Shown: one piece after another, positions 19,560 to 28,834 of the stretch | Layout of the letters: every line of letters begins with the position of its first letter | Numbering within the stretch: position 1 is the first letter of the stretch | Assembly: GCF_014863585.1 (NCBI RefSeq) | Contig: NZ_CP062253.1 | Location: forward strand, 496,001-560,000 | From: Pseudomonas gozinkensis | GTDB lineage: Bacteria; Pseudomonadota; Gammaproteobacteria; Pseudomonadales; Pseudomonadaceae | Direction of reading: 5' to 3' | DNA length: 64,000 bases | The notes under the pieces: model-generated | Told to the model about the DNA's origin: nothing | Databases searched by the model: none | What the model saw: the letters and a program-made list of their open reading frames with translations, nothing else | Translations under genes and position numbers: made by a program

Positions 19560-21895
19560 GCTGAAGGCTCCGTGACGGCAACCGCATGTGCCTGACGCCC
19601 GGCCCACGGCGCGAGCATGAAGCTGAACGCCAGTCCGAGGCTGACCGACAGGCCGAAGTTACTCACCGCCGGTGTGCTCGACACCGCCAGCAGGCCGAAC
19701 GACAGCCAGGTGGTGGCGGCCGCGAGCAAGGTGCCGAGCAGGCTGACGGCCGCACCGCCAACCTGCTCGCGCATGAGGATTGCGTAGTCGACGCTGATCG
19801 CCGTTACCAGCAGCAGGCCGAACAGGCTGAACAGGGTCAGCGGCTGACCGAGCCAGCCCAGGCTGGCGAGGCTGCACAGCGCAGCAAGCAGCGGCAGGGC
19901 GACGATCCGCAGGGCGCCACCGAGACCGAACGGCAGCATCAGCACCAGCACGATCAACACGCAGGAGGCGAGTTTCAGTTCAGCGGCGCTGATCTGAGTT
20001 TGCGCGAATACCTTGTTCAGATCACCGAGCCGATCCACCAGCATCACGCCGGGCAGGTCCAGCGCCTGCACCCGCAGCAGCGACGGATTATTCAAGCCTT
20101 GCAAGCTGACCATCGCCGCCACTCCATCCTCGGTCGGTCCCAGCCACAAGGTGCGGTAGGGCTCCCCGAGCGGGCCGGCCAGCGCTGCATCAATGTCTTC
20201 GGCGGGCAGGGTCTGCAACTGTTGCAGTTCGGTTTGCAGCGCCGCCAGCGGCACGCCGACCTCCAGCAACGGCTGCCAGAACTGCGGCAACTTGCTCAGC
20301 GCCTCACGCACTTGTTGCTGCTGAGCCGGCGGGCTGACCAGTTGATTGAGCGCCAGATAACCCTGCAGTTTGTCGAGGTTGACCAGTTGATCAAGCCGCT
20401 CGCTCAGGGCCGCTTGCCGTTCCAGCAATTGCTGCTGATCGGCGGCGCGCACCAGGAAGAACTGGCTGGTTGGCTGATAGCCGGTAATCCGCGCGATGGT
20501 CTGTGCCTCATCGGTCAGACGTTGCGGCGCGCCGACCCACTGGCGGATGTCGTTTTTGCTCTCCAGTTGCAGCAGGCCGCCGACGCAGAAGGCGATCAGC
20601 AGGGCCAGCAACACCGGCGTTCTGACGTGCTCGAGCAGGGTTTCCCGCAGTCGCACCAGACGCTCGGCCAGTTGCAGCGGCCATTGCGCCGGGCGCAGTT
20701 CGACGTTTTTCAACAGCGCCGGCAACAGGCACACCGCCGACAGGTAGGCGCCGAGCAAACCGGCGGCGGAGAAAACCGCGATCTGGGTCAGGGCCGGGAA
20801 AGGCGTCCAGGCCAGCGCCAGGTAACCGATGGCGCTGGTGGTCAGGCTCAACGTCAGCCCGGACAGGGTCAGGCGCAACGCCGGCCAACTGTGCCACGGC
20901 TTGAGGCTCCAGCTCTTGGACAGGTAGTGCAGCGGGTAATCCACCGCCACGCCGATCAGGCTGGAGCCGAGCACCAGCGTCATCACGTGCATGTGCCCGA
21001 ACAGCGCCACGCAGGCCACCGCACCGAACAGCATGCCGACCAGCACCGGAATGAACGCCAGCAGCACCCGCCAGCGGCGGAAGGCGAGCAGCAACAGCAA
21101 CAGGATACCGATCGTGGCGCCGCCGCCGACCCAGGTCATTTCCCGGGTCGCCTGTTGCTGGCCGTTGGCGGCGTACAGCAAACCGCTGGCGGCCAGCAAT
21201 TGCACGTCGGCGCGAGCCGCTTGCTCACGGCTGTGTTGCAACAGGGCGGCGACTTGCAGCGGCTGATTCATATCGAAGGCGCTGCCGGTGGTGCGTGCGC
21301 GCAGCAGCACCCAGCTTTTGCCGTCGGCGTCGGCGATCAACGCGCCGCTGCCGATGTCCAGTTGCACCGCGCCATGTTGCGGCTGGCTGTTCTGGATGCG
21401 TCCGGTCAGGCCCAGCCAGTCGTCCTGGCTCGGCACCAGGCTGAACCCGGTGAACGGGTCGAACAGCGCCTGCACCCGTTGCTGGATGAAGGCGTCGGGA
21501 TGTTCGGTCAGCAGTTGCCGGTCATCCGCCGAAAGCATCGCCAGTCGCCCTTGCAGCAGTTGCGTGCGCAGGGCCGGCAGGTCGGCTTGCAGGTTCCACT
21601 GGACCTTTTCGAACAGCCCGCTGGCCTGCCATTGCTCGCCGAGAGTCTGGGCCATGGCGACGGCTTGCTGGCGATCGGCGTGACCGACCAGCACCAGCAT
21701 GTCGCGGTTGAGCGGTTCCTGCATGCGTTGTTCGGCGCGCAGCTCGAGAGCGTCCGGGTGGGTGCCGGGCACCAGTTCCATCAGGTTGGCCGACAGCGGC
21801 GCACCGTCGCGCCACTGCCAGGCGCCCAGTGCGACGACGGCCAGCAGCAGGATCAGGAACAGCCAGGGCAGCCTGCGTTCACTCGGCAAAGTCAT
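19556..21895 (-). CDS. MMPL/RND-family exporter
   Basis: A 779-residue inner-membrane exporter with the RND/MMPL duplicated layout: one N-terminal helix, a large periplasmic domain (about residues 35-245), six helices, a second periplasmic domain (about 430-625) and six more helices. The motif GVAVDYPLHYLSK in the first half and TAISVDYAILMREQVGG in the second half hold the conserved aspartates of the proton relay. With the LolA-like protein upstream it should move the polyene lipid out of the inner membrane, as proposed for aryl polyene clusters. Start overlaps the LolA-like gene by 17 bases. Confidence 0.88.
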   Translation of the reverse strand: MTLPSERRLPWLFLILLLAVVALGAWQWRDGAPLSANLMELVPGTHPDALELRAEQRMQEPLNRDMLVLVGHADRQQAVAMAQTLGEQWQASGLFEKVQWNLQADLPALRTQLLQGRLAMLSADDRQLLTEHPDAFIQQRVQALFDPFTGFSLVPSQDDWLGLTGRIQNSQPQHGAVQLDIGSGALIADADGKSWVLLRARTTGSAFDMNQPLQVAALLQHSREQAARADVQLLAASGLLYAANGQQQATREMTWVGGGATIGILLLLLLAFRRWRVLLAFIPVLVGMLFGAVACVALFGHMHVMTLVLGSSLIGVAVDYPLHYLSKSWSLKPWHSWPALRLTLSGLTLSLTTSAIGYLALAWTPFPALTQIAVFSAAGLLGAYLSAVCLLPALLKNVELRPAQWPLQLAERLVRLRETLLEHVRTPVLLALLIAFCVGGLLQLESKNDIRQWVGAPQRLTDEAQTIARITGYQPTSQFFLVRAADQQQLLERQAALSERLDQLVNLDKLQGYLALNQLVSPPAQQQQVREALSKLPQFWQPLLEVGVPLAALQTELQQLQTLPAEDIDAALAGPLGEPYRTLWLGPTEDGVAAMVSLQGLNNPSLLRVQALDLPGVMLVDRLGDLNKVFAQTQISAAELKLASCVLIVLVLMLPFGLGGALRIVALPLLAALCSLASLGWLGQPLTLFSLFGLLLVTAISVDYAILMREQVGGAAVSLLGTLLAAATTWLSFGLLAVSSTPAVSNFGLSVSLGLAFSFMLAPWAGRQAHAVAVTEPSA

Positions 21896-22481
21896 GTTGC
21901 TCCGCGTCGCTCAGAGGTTGGCCGGCAGTGCTGTCCTGCATGCGCAGCACGGTGCTGTCGCCCTGGGTTTCCAGCAGTTCGATGGTGTTCACCAACGCGT
22001 CGCCGCTGATGTTGATCTGATTGAACACTTGCTTGAGCAGCACCGAGCGCGGGGTCAGGGTCAGTTGCCATTTCTGCGCATCGCCGCTCAGGGCCAGTTC
22101 GAAATCCCGTTGCAAACCGCTGCTGTCGCCTTGCAGCACGGCGAGGAACAAGCGGTTCTGTTCGGCGCCGGTGCTCTTGCCGGGCAACAGTTGCCAACCG
22201 CTGACGTCACGACGGGCGATACCCTTGGCGCTGATGCGGTAATCCTGCTGCAGCGGGGTTTTCAGCAACCACAGCAGACCGTGGTTTTTGGCGAGGACAA
22301 AACTGCCCTTGCTGATCAGCGGCTGGGGCAGGGCGCGAAGGTGCTTCTCCTGGATGAACTGGCCGTGAATCACGTCCGGTTTCGCCAGTTGATCGCTCAA
22401 CTGTTGCAGGTCGAAGGCGTTGGCCAGCGACGACAACGTCAGCAGCGCCAGGGCCCCAAGGGATTTCAACAGCACATTCAT
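21879..22481 (-). CDS. LolA-like outer-membrane lipoprotein carrier
   Basis: A 200-residue periplasmic protein with a signal peptide (MNVLLKSLGALALLTLSSLANA). The LolA-like mature part has HGQFIQEKHLRALPQPLISKG and GLLWLLKTPLQQDY. LolA folds bind acyl chains in a barrel cavity and carry them across the periplasm. In this operon it likely carries the polyene lipid from the MMPL exporter. It starts at 22481 with ATGA overlap to the thioesterase. It is shorter and diverged compared with housekeeping LolA. Confidence 0.85.
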   Translation of the reverse strand: MNVLLKSLGALALLTLSSLANAFDLQQLSDQLAKPDVIHGQFIQEKHLRALPQPLISKGSFVLAKNHGLLWLLKTPLQQDYRISAKGIARRDVSGWQLLPGKSTGAEQNRLFLAVLQGDSSGLQRDFELALSGDAQKWQLTLTPRSVLLKQVFNQINISGDALVNTIELLETQGDSTVLRMQDSTAGQPLSDAEQHDFAE

Positions 22482-22903
22482 CGCAGCATCCTTTCCACGG
22501 CATCGGTGAAGACTTTCGGCGAGGCCAGTTGCATCTCGCGGCTGCTCACTTCGACGGCGACCTGCACGGAGCTTGCGCGGGTCAGGCGTTCGCCGGTCTG
22601 GGCGTCGGTGATCAGGTAGTGAATCTTCAGGCGGTTTTCCCACTCCACCAGACTGGCGCGCACGTTCAGCCGTTGACCGAACACCGCGCCGCGCACGTAG
22701 CGCAGTTGCAGGTCGATCACCGGCCAGGCATAGCCCGAGTCGACCATCTGGTTGTAGTTGTGGCCGATCTTGTCGAGCAGTGCGCAACGCGCCACTTCCA
22801 GGTATTTCACGTAATGGCCGTGCCAAACGACGTGCATGGTGTCGACGTCAAAGAACGGCACGAGGATTTCCGTATCGGCGTGAAGCACTCCGGCACTACG
22901 CAT
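22478..22903 (-). CDS. Acyl-CoA/ACP thioesterase (4HBT hotdog)
   Basis: A 141-residue hotdog thioesterase of the 4-hydroxybenzoyl-CoA type: FFDVDTMHVVWHGHYVKYLE has the conserved aspartate and HVVWHGHY block, followed by EVARCALLDKIG. It may release the aromatic starter or the finished polyene from its carrier, or remove wrong intermediates. It overlaps the ammonia-lyase gene by 8 bases and the LolA-like gene by 4. Confidence 0.87.
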   Translation of the reverse strand: MRSAGVLHADTEILVPFFDVDTMHVVWHGHYVKYLEVARCALLDKIGHNYNQMVDSGYAWPVIDLQLRYVRGAVFGQRLNVRASLVEWENRLKIHYLITDAQTGERLTRASSVQVAVEVSSREMQLASPKVFTDAVERMLR

Positions 22904-24440
22904 GCAGCCTCCAGTGTTGTTCGGCGATGCGTTGCAGACACAGGCGCAGTTCGCCTTCCAGGGCGCGATCTTCGATCACTGGCGGGAAGTCCCGGGCCAG
23001 TTGTTCGTGCATGGCGGCCAGCGACGGTGGCAGCGGACGCGCGTCTTCATCGCGACCACGCAGCCATACGCCCTGATTGGCCGCCAGCAGCGTGGCGGCG
23101 GCGACCTGTTCGGTCAGTTCCAGCACGCGGATGGCGTCGCGGGCGGCGATGGTGCCCATGCTCACCTTGTCCTGGTTGTGGCACTCGGTGGAGCGCGAGA
23201 AAACGCTGGCCGGCATGGTGTTTTTCAGCGCTTCGGCGGTCCACGCGCTGGCACCGATCTGTACGGCCTTGAAACCGTGGTTGAGCATCGCGCGGTCGGC
23301 GCTGGCGCCAGACAGGTTGCTCGGCAAACCGTGGTTGTAACGCTCGTCCACCAGCAGCGCGAGCTGTCGGTCGAGCAGGTCGGCGACGTTGGCCACGAGG
23401 TTTTTCAGGCTGTCCATGGCGAATGCAATGTGTCCGCCGTAGAAGTGTCCGCCGTGCAGCACGCGCTCGGCTTCGGCGTCGATGATCGGGTTGTCGTTGG
23501 CGCTGTTCAGCTCGGTTTCGATGAACGAGCGCAACCAGTTCAGGCTGTCGGCCAGCACGCCGAGCACGTGCGGTGCGCAGCGCAGCGAGTAGCGATCCTG
23601 CAAGCGGTGCAGCGGCGCGGTCGGTGCGTCGATCGCAAGATCCTTGCGCAGCCACGCGGCGACCTGCATCTGCCCCGGGTGCGGCTTGGCGGCGAACAGA
23701 CGCTCGTCGAAGTGTTCCGGATTGCCCTGCAGCGCCACCACGTTCAACGCGGTGATGCGGGTGGCCAGTTGCAGCAGGTAGTCGGCGCGGGCGTAAGCCA
23801 GGCACGCCAGACCGGTCATCACGGCAGTGCCGTTCATCAATGCCAGCGCTTCTTTCGGGCGCAGCACCAACGGTGTCCAGCCCAGTTCGCGGTGTACGTC
23901 GGCCGCCTGGCGGCGTTCGCCACGGAACATCACTTCGCGCTCGCCGGACAGGGTCGCGGCGACGTAGGACAGTGGCGTTAAATCACCGCTGGCGCCCACC
24001 GAACCTTCTTCGGGGATCAGCGGCAAAATGTCGTGTTCAAGGAAGGCATGCAGGCGCTCCAATAACTCGATGCGCACACCGGACACGCCGTGGCACAGCG
24101 ACTGCAAACGCGCCGCCAGCACTGCGCGGGTGGCCTGGGCATCGAGCAGCTTGCCCAGCCCGCAACCGTGGAAGGTGTAGAGATGACGCGGCAGTGCCTC
24201 GACGTGATGCAGCGGTACCGCGACCACGCAGGAATCGCCGTAACCGGTGGTCACGCCATAGATCACGCCTTCCTTGTCCAGCAGCGAATCGAGGAACCGC
24301 GCGCCCTTGGCGATGCGTTCGCGATAAGGCGCGTCGCTCTGCAACTGCACGGGCGCCTGACGGTTGGCCAGGGCCAGCACGTCTTCGATGCGCAAAGGGC
24401 GTTCGCCGAAGGTGACCGGCTCAGGAGTTGGCGTTGTCAT
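22896..24440 (-). CDS. Aromatic amino acid ammonia-lyase (HAL/PAL/TAL family)
   Basis: This 514-residue enzyme has the MIO-forming tripeptide A150-S151-G152 in GSVGASGDLTPLSY, the catalytic tyrosine in YGVTTGYGD (residues 61-69) and NDNPIIDAEAER near residue 310. Family members deaminate histidine, phenylalanine or tyrosine. The selectivity pair aligns as F90-H91, which is not the Ser-His of histidase. In the pigment operon it most likely makes a cinnamate or coumarate-type starter. There are no hut genes around it. It overlaps the acyltransferase gene by 20 bases. Confidence 0.85.
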   Translation of the reverse strand: MTTPTPEPVTFGERPLRIEDVLALANRQAPVQLQSDAPYRERIAKGARFLDSLLDKEGVIYGVTTGYGDSCVVAVPLHHVEALPRHLYTFHGCGLGKLLDAQATRAVLAARLQSLCHGVSGVRIELLERLHAFLEHDILPLIPEEGSVGASGDLTPLSYVAATLSGEREVMFRGERRQAADVHRELGWTPLVLRPKEALALMNGTAVMTGLACLAYARADYLLQLATRITALNVVALQGNPEHFDERLFAAKPHPGQMQVAAWLRKDLAIDAPTAPLHRLQDRYSLRCAPHVLGVLADSLNWLRSFIETELNSANDNPIIDAEAERVLHGGHFYGGHIAFAMDSLKNLVANVADLLDRQLALLVDERYNHGLPSNLSGASADRAMLNHGFKAVQIGASAWTAEALKNTMPASVFSRSTECHNQDKVSMGTIAARDAIRVLELTEQVAAATLLAANQGVWLRGRDEDARPLPPSLAAMHEQLARDFPPVIEDRALEGELRLCLQRIAEQHWRLHA

Positions 24441-25368
24441 CGGTTTTCCAGAATGGGTAAAAGTTGAACCATTGGCACGGTGCTTCGAGGCAATAGTGAC
24501 TCAGGCGTTGCGCATAGCGAGTGGCCCACTGATGAATGACCTGTTCGCGCTCGCGACGTGACCACACCACGGCGTCGGCGAAGGGTTCGAGGGTCAGGCG
24601 ATAGTGGCCGTCGGGCTGTTTAAGGCACATCAGCAGATTGACCGGGCATTTCAGCAGGCCGGCCAGCAGCCACGGCCCTTGCGGGAACGGTGCCGGGTGG
24701 CCGAGAAAGTCCACGGTCACGCTGCGTCCGCCATGCAGCGGCACGCGGTCGCCGGCAATCGCAAGCCACTCGCCGCGCTCCAGCCGTTCGTGCAGTTGCA
24801 GCATGATCACCGGGTCCAGTTCGCTGACCTGAATCAGCCGCAGGTTGGTCGCTCCGGCTTCGCCCAGCAGGCGATTGAATTGCTCGGCGTGCTTGGTGTG
24901 CACCAGCACGTTCATCGTGACCTTTTCGCCCAGCTCCGCGAGCGCGCGGCACACCTCGAGGTTGCCCAGATGCGCGCCCACCAGCATTTGCCCGCGACTG
25001 CCGCGCAATTGATTGCGCAACAGCGCCGGGTCGATGATTTCGATCTGCTCGATCTTCAGCTTGCCGTTCCACACGTCGAGCTTATCGAGCAGCGAATCGG
25101 CGAATGCCATGAACTGGCGGAACACCCGCCACCGGGTCGGACGCAGTTCGTGGCGACCGCTCCAGTCGGCGAGACGTTGCTGATACTGCCAGGCACTGCG
25201 CCGGGCGGTGCGGCCGAACAGGAAAAAGTACAGAACGATGCCGTACAGCAACGGACTCAGCAGGCGCCGGCCAAGGACCTTGGCGGCGAACGCGGTAAAT
25301 TTCATCAGCAGGAAGCTGCCGCGCTCTTCGCGGTCGGCCCAGTGCTTCTTGTCGGTCTCGACCGTCAT
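24421..25368 (-). CDS. LpxL-like lysophospholipid/lipid A-type acyltransferase
   Basis: A 315-residue member of the LpxL/HtrB acyltransferase superfamily. The catalytic HX4E motif is in GAHLGNLEVCRAL near residue 135, and a hydrophobic helix (LLYGIVLYFFLFG) near residue 45 anchors it to the inner membrane. In aryl polyene clusters such a protein is thought to attach the polyene acyl chain to a lipid or sugar acceptor. Start overlaps the glycosyltransferase stop by ATGA. Confidence 0.83.
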   Translation of the reverse strand: MTVETDKKHWADREERGSFLLMKFTAFAAKVLGRRLLSPLLYGIVLYFFLFGRTARRSAWQYQQRLADWSGRHELRPTRWRVFRQFMAFADSLLDKLDVWNGKLKIEQIEIIDPALLRNQLRGSRGQMLVGAHLGNLEVCRALAELGEKVTMNVLVHTKHAEQFNRLLGEAGATNLRLIQVSELDPVIMLQLHERLERGEWLAIAGDRVPLHGGRSVTVDFLGHPAPFPQGPWLLAGLLKCPVNLLMCLKQPDGHYRLTLEPFADAVVWSRREREQVIHQWATRYAQRLSHYCLEAPCQWFNFYPFWKTDDNANS

Positions 25369-26099
25369 GCGCGCCACCGTCGCCAGAGGATCGCGGGCAG
25401 GCGCAGCAACATGCCGAAGAACAGGCGCGTGTGCATGCTGGAGATCAGCACGTTGTCGTGGAACAGGCGAAAGTGCGACACGCCGTCCAGCGGGTAATGC
25501 ACGCTGGTCTGCAACCAGCGCATCGGCTGATTGCGCCACGCCAGGCGCACCAGAATGTCCGAGTCGAAATCCATGCGCTTGCCGATCCGCGCCGAGTCGA
25601 TCACGCCCAGCGTCGGTTCCAGTGGATACACCCGGAAGCCGCACATCGAATCGCGAATCTGCAGCGACAAGGTGTTGATCCATACCATCACATGGGTCAG
25701 GTATCGCGCATACAAACGGCCTTTGGGCACGCTGGCGTCGTACAGCGGATAGCCGCAAATCAGCGACTTGGGATGAGCGCGGGATTCTTCGATGAAACGC
25801 GCGACATCCTGCAAATCGTGCTGACCGTCGGCGTCGACCTGCAAGGCATGGCTGAAGCCGAGCCGCGCCGCTTCACGCAGGCCGGTCATCACCGCGCCGC
25901 CCTTGCCTTGATTGACGGTGAGGCGCACCAGATAAACCCGCTCGCGCTCGGCCAGTGCGTCCAGCACCGCCGCGCAGGATTTGCTGCTGGCATCGTCCAC
26001 CAGAATGCACGGCAGATCCTCGGCGAGCAGGGCGTCGACCACCGTGCCGATGGCGGTTTCGTGGTTGTAGACCGGGATCACTGCGCAAGGATTATGCAT
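25365..26099 (-). CDS. Family 2 glycosyltransferase
   Basis: A 244-residue GT-A glycosyltransferase: AVIPVYNHETAIGTVVDALL, ILVDDAS, NQGKGGAVMTGLREA and the metal/sugar-nucleotide LQVDADGQHD motif. It resembles dolichol-phosphate mannosyltransferase-like GT2 enzymes but lacks a C-terminal membrane domain. It may glycosylate the lipid acceptor for the polyene. The ATG at 26099 lies before the stop of the ligase gene (8-base overlap). Sugar and acceptor are not readable from sequence. Confidence 0.85.
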   Translation of the reverse strand: MHNPCAVIPVYNHETAIGTVVDALLAEDLPCILVDDASSKSCAAVLDALAERERVYLVRLTVNQGKGGAVMTGLREAARLGFSHALQVDADGQHDLQDVARFIEESRAHPKSLICGYPLYDASVPKGRLYARYLTHVMVWINTLSLQIRDSMCGFRVYPLEPTLGVIDSARIGKRMDFDSDILVRLAWRNQPMRWLQTSVHYPLDGVSHFRLFHDNVLISSMHTRLFFGMLLRLPAILWRRWRA

Positions 26100-27771
26100 C
26101 GCCAACTCCCAGCAGAATCCGCCCGCTGGAGCAGGTGGCCGTGTCGTTGCGATAGGCGAAATACAACTTGCCGCGCTCCGGGTCGAAGCGCAGGTGCAAC
26201 TGGATTTCATCGCCAGGGCGTACCAGTTGCTGGAATTTCAGCACTTCCATGCCGGCGAAGTCGCCGGGCAGGTTCAGCAGTTGCCGACCCAGGTTCAGCG
26301 CCCATTCGACCTGCACCACGCCCGGCAGTACCGGGGCCTTGGGGAAGTGGCCGCTGAAGTAGGCCAGGTCCGGCGGAACGCTCAATTGCAGATTCCATTC
26401 GCCCTCGGTTTCAGCCTGCTCCAGTATCTCCGGCGCCTTTGGCCGTGGTGCCAGCAGCAAGGCTTCGACGTCGGCTTGAGGCAATTTGCCCTGTGAGGTC
26501 AGCGGCAACTGTCGTAGCAGACGCCAGCGGCGGGGCAGGGCCAGGGCTTCGCAATGGTCGCCGAGATGACGGCGCAGGGTTTCGGTCAGGCTGCGCCGGC
26601 CGTGTTCGCGCAGGGCAAACAGGCCCGATTCGCTGAGCACCAGCAGGGCGCCGAGGGACGCGCGGTTTTCCTGCACCACGCCCAGACGCGCTTCGGCGAC
26701 CCAGTCGTGGGCCACCAGCGCCTGTTCAAGCATCGGCAGGGAAATACGTTTTTCTTCGAGTTTGACGATCCGGTCGAGTCGCCCGAGCAATTCAAAGCGG
26801 CCATCGGCCTGAATGCGCGCCGCATCGGCGGTGTGCTCGATATGCCCGGCGGGCAGATAAGGCGAAGCGATCAGCAAGGCGCCGTCGCTGTCCTGGCTCA
26901 ACTCGACGCCGGCAAACGGCTGCCACAACGATTCGCCCTGACGCCAGGCGATGCCGCCGGTTTCCGAGCTGCCGAGAATTTCTGTCGGCCATTTCCCCAA
27001 GCGTTGTTGCAGGCTGTGCGCGGCGTCTGCCGGCAGCGCGCCACCGGACGAAAACACCCGACGCACGGCGCTCAGGGCCGGCCAGTCGAGGTTGTCGCCC
27101 ATGCGTTTGAGCAGCGCCGGGCTGGCGACCCAGGAAAAGGCCGGGTGCTCGCGGCTGGCGCGTTGCAGGTCTTCCGGGAAGGCCAGTTGCTTGCGCAGGA
27201 ACGGACGCCCGGCGCACAACGGCCACAGCACGCGGAACAGCAAACCGTAGATGTGCTGGGTGGCGACGCTGCCAAGGATGCAGGCTTCGCCGAGATCCGC
27301 GCCCCAAAGCTGTTCGAGGGCTTCGACTTCGTTGGCCAGTTGGCGCAGGGATTTGTCGATGCGCTTGGGCTCGCCACTGGAGCCGGAGGTGCACAGGCTC
27401 AGACGGCACTGGTCGAGATCCAGTTCGGCAGCGGGCAGGGCCGGTTGCAGCAGATCGCTCAGGCGGGCGTCATCGGCCTGATCGGTCAGCCACAGATCGA
27501 CGTCGTTCGACCAGCGCTGGCGGGTCTGCGCTTGCAGATCCGAGGGCAGCAATACGCTGACGCCGGCGCGCCAGGCGCCGAGCAGGGCAGCGGCCAGGTC
27601 GGCGGCATCTTCCAGATGCACCGCCAGACGTTGCACGCCGCGGGCTTGCAGACCGGCGGCCAGACTCAGGGCCTGTTCGTGCAGTTGTGCGTGATTGAGT
27701 GCCGGTTCGCTCGTGACAACACGCGCCGGCAGGGCCTTGAGCAACAGCTGCTCAAGTTTTATCCAGTTCAT
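26092..27771 (-). CDS. Acyl-CoA/ACP ligase fused to ApeI-like dehydratase
   Basis: A 559-residue two-domain protein. Residues 1-430 are an adenylate-forming ligase: [16 protein letters not shown] (P-loop), [34 protein letters not shown], and the C-terminal lysine segment LTSQGKLPQ. Residues about 440-559 are a hotdog dehydratase with [17 protein letters not shown], the FabZ-like HFP-PVLPG motif. In other aryl polyene clusters these are the separate proteins ApeH and ApeI. The fusion would load the aromatic starter and dehydrate intermediates. Start at 27771 overlaps the membrane protein stop (ATGA). Confidence 0.88.
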   Translation of the reverse strand: MNWIKLEQLLLKALPARVVTSEPALNHAQLHEQALSLAAGLQARGVQRLAVHLEDAADLAAALLGAWRAGVSVLLPSDLQAQTRQRWSNDVDLWLTDQADDARLSDLLQPALPAAELDLDQCRLSLCTSGSSGEPKRIDKSLRQLANEVEALEQLWGADLGEACILGSVATQHIYGLLFRVLWPLCAGRPFLRKQLAFPEDLQRASREHPAFSWVASPALLKRMGDNLDWPALSAVRRVFSSGGALPADAAHSLQQRLGKWPTEILGSSETGGIAWRQGESLWQPFAGVELSQDSDGALLIASPYLPAGHIEHTADAARIQADGRFELLGRLDRIVKLEEKRISLPMLEQALVAHDWVAEARLGVVQENRASLGALLVLSESGLFALREHGRRSLTETLRRHLGDHCEALALPRRWRLLRQLPLTSQGKLPQADVEALLLAPRPKAPEILEQAETEGEWNLQLSVPPDLAYFSGHFPKAPVLPGVVQVEWALNLGRQLLNLPGDFAGMEVLKFQQLVRPGDEIQLHLRFDPERGKLYFAYRNDTATCSSGRILLGVGDA

Positions 27772-28313
27772 GGGCGACCTCTTACCCGTTGTCGTATCAG
27801 CCATTCAATGGCAAACATCAGGCCGATCAATCCATAGGAGATCAGGCCGGTGTACAACATCCACCAGTTCAGTGGCGCCCACAGTGTCAGCAGGGCGGCG
27901 CACAAACCGTTGCAAAAGAAAAACACGCTCCAGGCCACGGTGACCTGGCGGGTGTAACGAATCGCCTTGGGCGGCAGTTGCGGTTCACGCAGGCGAGCCA
28001 GACGCTCGACCATCGGCGGGCCGTATTTCAGGCTCAGGCTGAACAGCACCAGCATGAAGCCGCTGATCAGCACCGGATACCAACGCAACAGCAAAGGGCT
28101 GTCGAACACCGCCAGCAGCAGGCAGAACACGATCGCCACGCAGGCCATCCACAGGCTGCCGGGCTTGCGTTCGCCGGTCAGCGCCCGGGCCAGCCACAGA
28201 CCGCCCAGCAGCAGGCCGAACTGCCATGGTGCGAAATGCTCCATGCCGAAATACACCGCAAAGGGATACAACAGGCCTGCCAGCAGCAGGCCGAGGCCGA
28301 TCAGTCGGCTCAT
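27768..28313 (-). CDS. COG4648-type integral membrane protein
   Basis: A 181-residue membrane protein with about five or six helices (LIGLGLLLAGLLYPFAVYFG, WMACVAIVFCLLLAVF, YPVLISGFMLVLFSLSL, WWMLYTGLISYGLIGLMF). Proteins of this kind sit between the ACP and ligase genes in aryl polyene clusters (ApeG position). The conserved cytoplasmic stretch LKYGPPMVERLARLREP is present. No catalytic motif is recognised. ATGA overlaps on both sides fix it in the operon. Confidence 0.8.
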   Translation of the reverse strand: MSRLIGLGLLLAGLLYPFAVYFGMEHFAPWQFGLLLGGLWLARALTGERKPGSLWMACVAIVFCLLLAVFDSPLLLRWYPVLISGFMLVLFSLSLKYGPPMVERLARLREPQLPPKAIRYTRQVTVAWSVFFFCNGLCAALLTLWAPLNWWMLYTGLISYGLIGLMFAIEWLIRQRVRGRP

Positions 28314-28564
28314 GCGGCCGGTTGAACCAGACGGTAGACCGCCTCGACCACGTCGCTGACGGTGCGCACCGACTTGAATTCCTCGGCGGCGATTTTCTTG
28401 CCGGTCTGGCGTTTGATGTGATCGATCAGGTCGACGGCGTCGATGCTGTCGATTTCCAGATCCTGATACAGGTTGGATTCCAGGCTCACGCGGGCCGGGT
28501 CCAGTTCGAACAGCTCGACCAGGGCATCGCGCAGGGTGTTGAAGATGTCGTCACGAGTTTGCAT
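28310..28564 (-). CDS. Acyl carrier protein (second of two)
   Basis: An 84-residue acyl carrier protein with the phosphopantetheine serine in LEIDSIDAVDL (near residue 38). It carries the aromatic starter or the growing chain as a thioester. Two different ACPs in one operon is the known arrangement for aryl polyenes (ApeE and ApeF). It starts 9 bases after the first ACP stop. Confidence 0.92.
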   Translation of the reverse strand: MQTRDDIFNTLRDALVELFELDPARVSLESNLYQDLEIDSIDAVDLIDHIKRQTGKKIAAEEFKSVRTVSDVVEAVYRLVQPAA

Positions 28565-28573
28565 GGTCCGGTC

Positions 28574-28834
28574 TCAAGCTGCCTGTTTTGCCGTGACGAA
28601 CGCCGCAAGGCTCGCCACGTTGGAGAAATGGTTACGGGTGTCCTTGGCATCGGCGTCGATCTTGATGCCGTACTTTTTCTGGATCGCCAGGCCGAGTTCC
28701 AGTGCGTCGACGGAATCCAGGCCCAGGCCTTCGCCGAACAGCGTCTGGTCGTCGCCGATGTCCTCTGCGCTGATGTCTTCGAGGCCCAGGGCGTCGATGA
28801 TCAGCTCTTTGATGTCACGGTTTAGATCGCTCAT
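28574..28834 (-). CDS. Acyl carrier protein (first of two)
   Basis: An 86-residue acyl carrier protein with the phosphopantetheine attachment serine in GLGLDSVDALELGLAIQ (near residue 40). It is more similar to classical FabF-partner ACPs than the second one. The ATG at 28834 has AAGGAG eight to nine bases upstream, one of the stronger ribosome sites in the operon, as expected for an ACP needed in excess. It overlaps the PlsC-like gene by 20 bases. Confidence 0.92.
   Translation of the reverse strand: MSDLNRDIKELIIDALGLEDISAEDIGDDQTLFGEGLGLDSVDALELGLAIQKKYGIKIDADAKDTRNHFSNVASLAAFVTAKQAA

Noticed and set aside
18376..19587. A 403-codon reverse-strand reading in another frame over the antiporter-like gene
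   Set aside because: It is arginine- and proline-rich low-complexity translation; the frame at 18399-19559 gives a coherent multi-helix membrane protein with ATGA coupling.
22896..24440. Histidine catabolism (hutH)
   Set aside because: No hutU, hutI or hutG nearby, the gene is embedded in the pigment operon, and the selectivity pair is not that of histidase.
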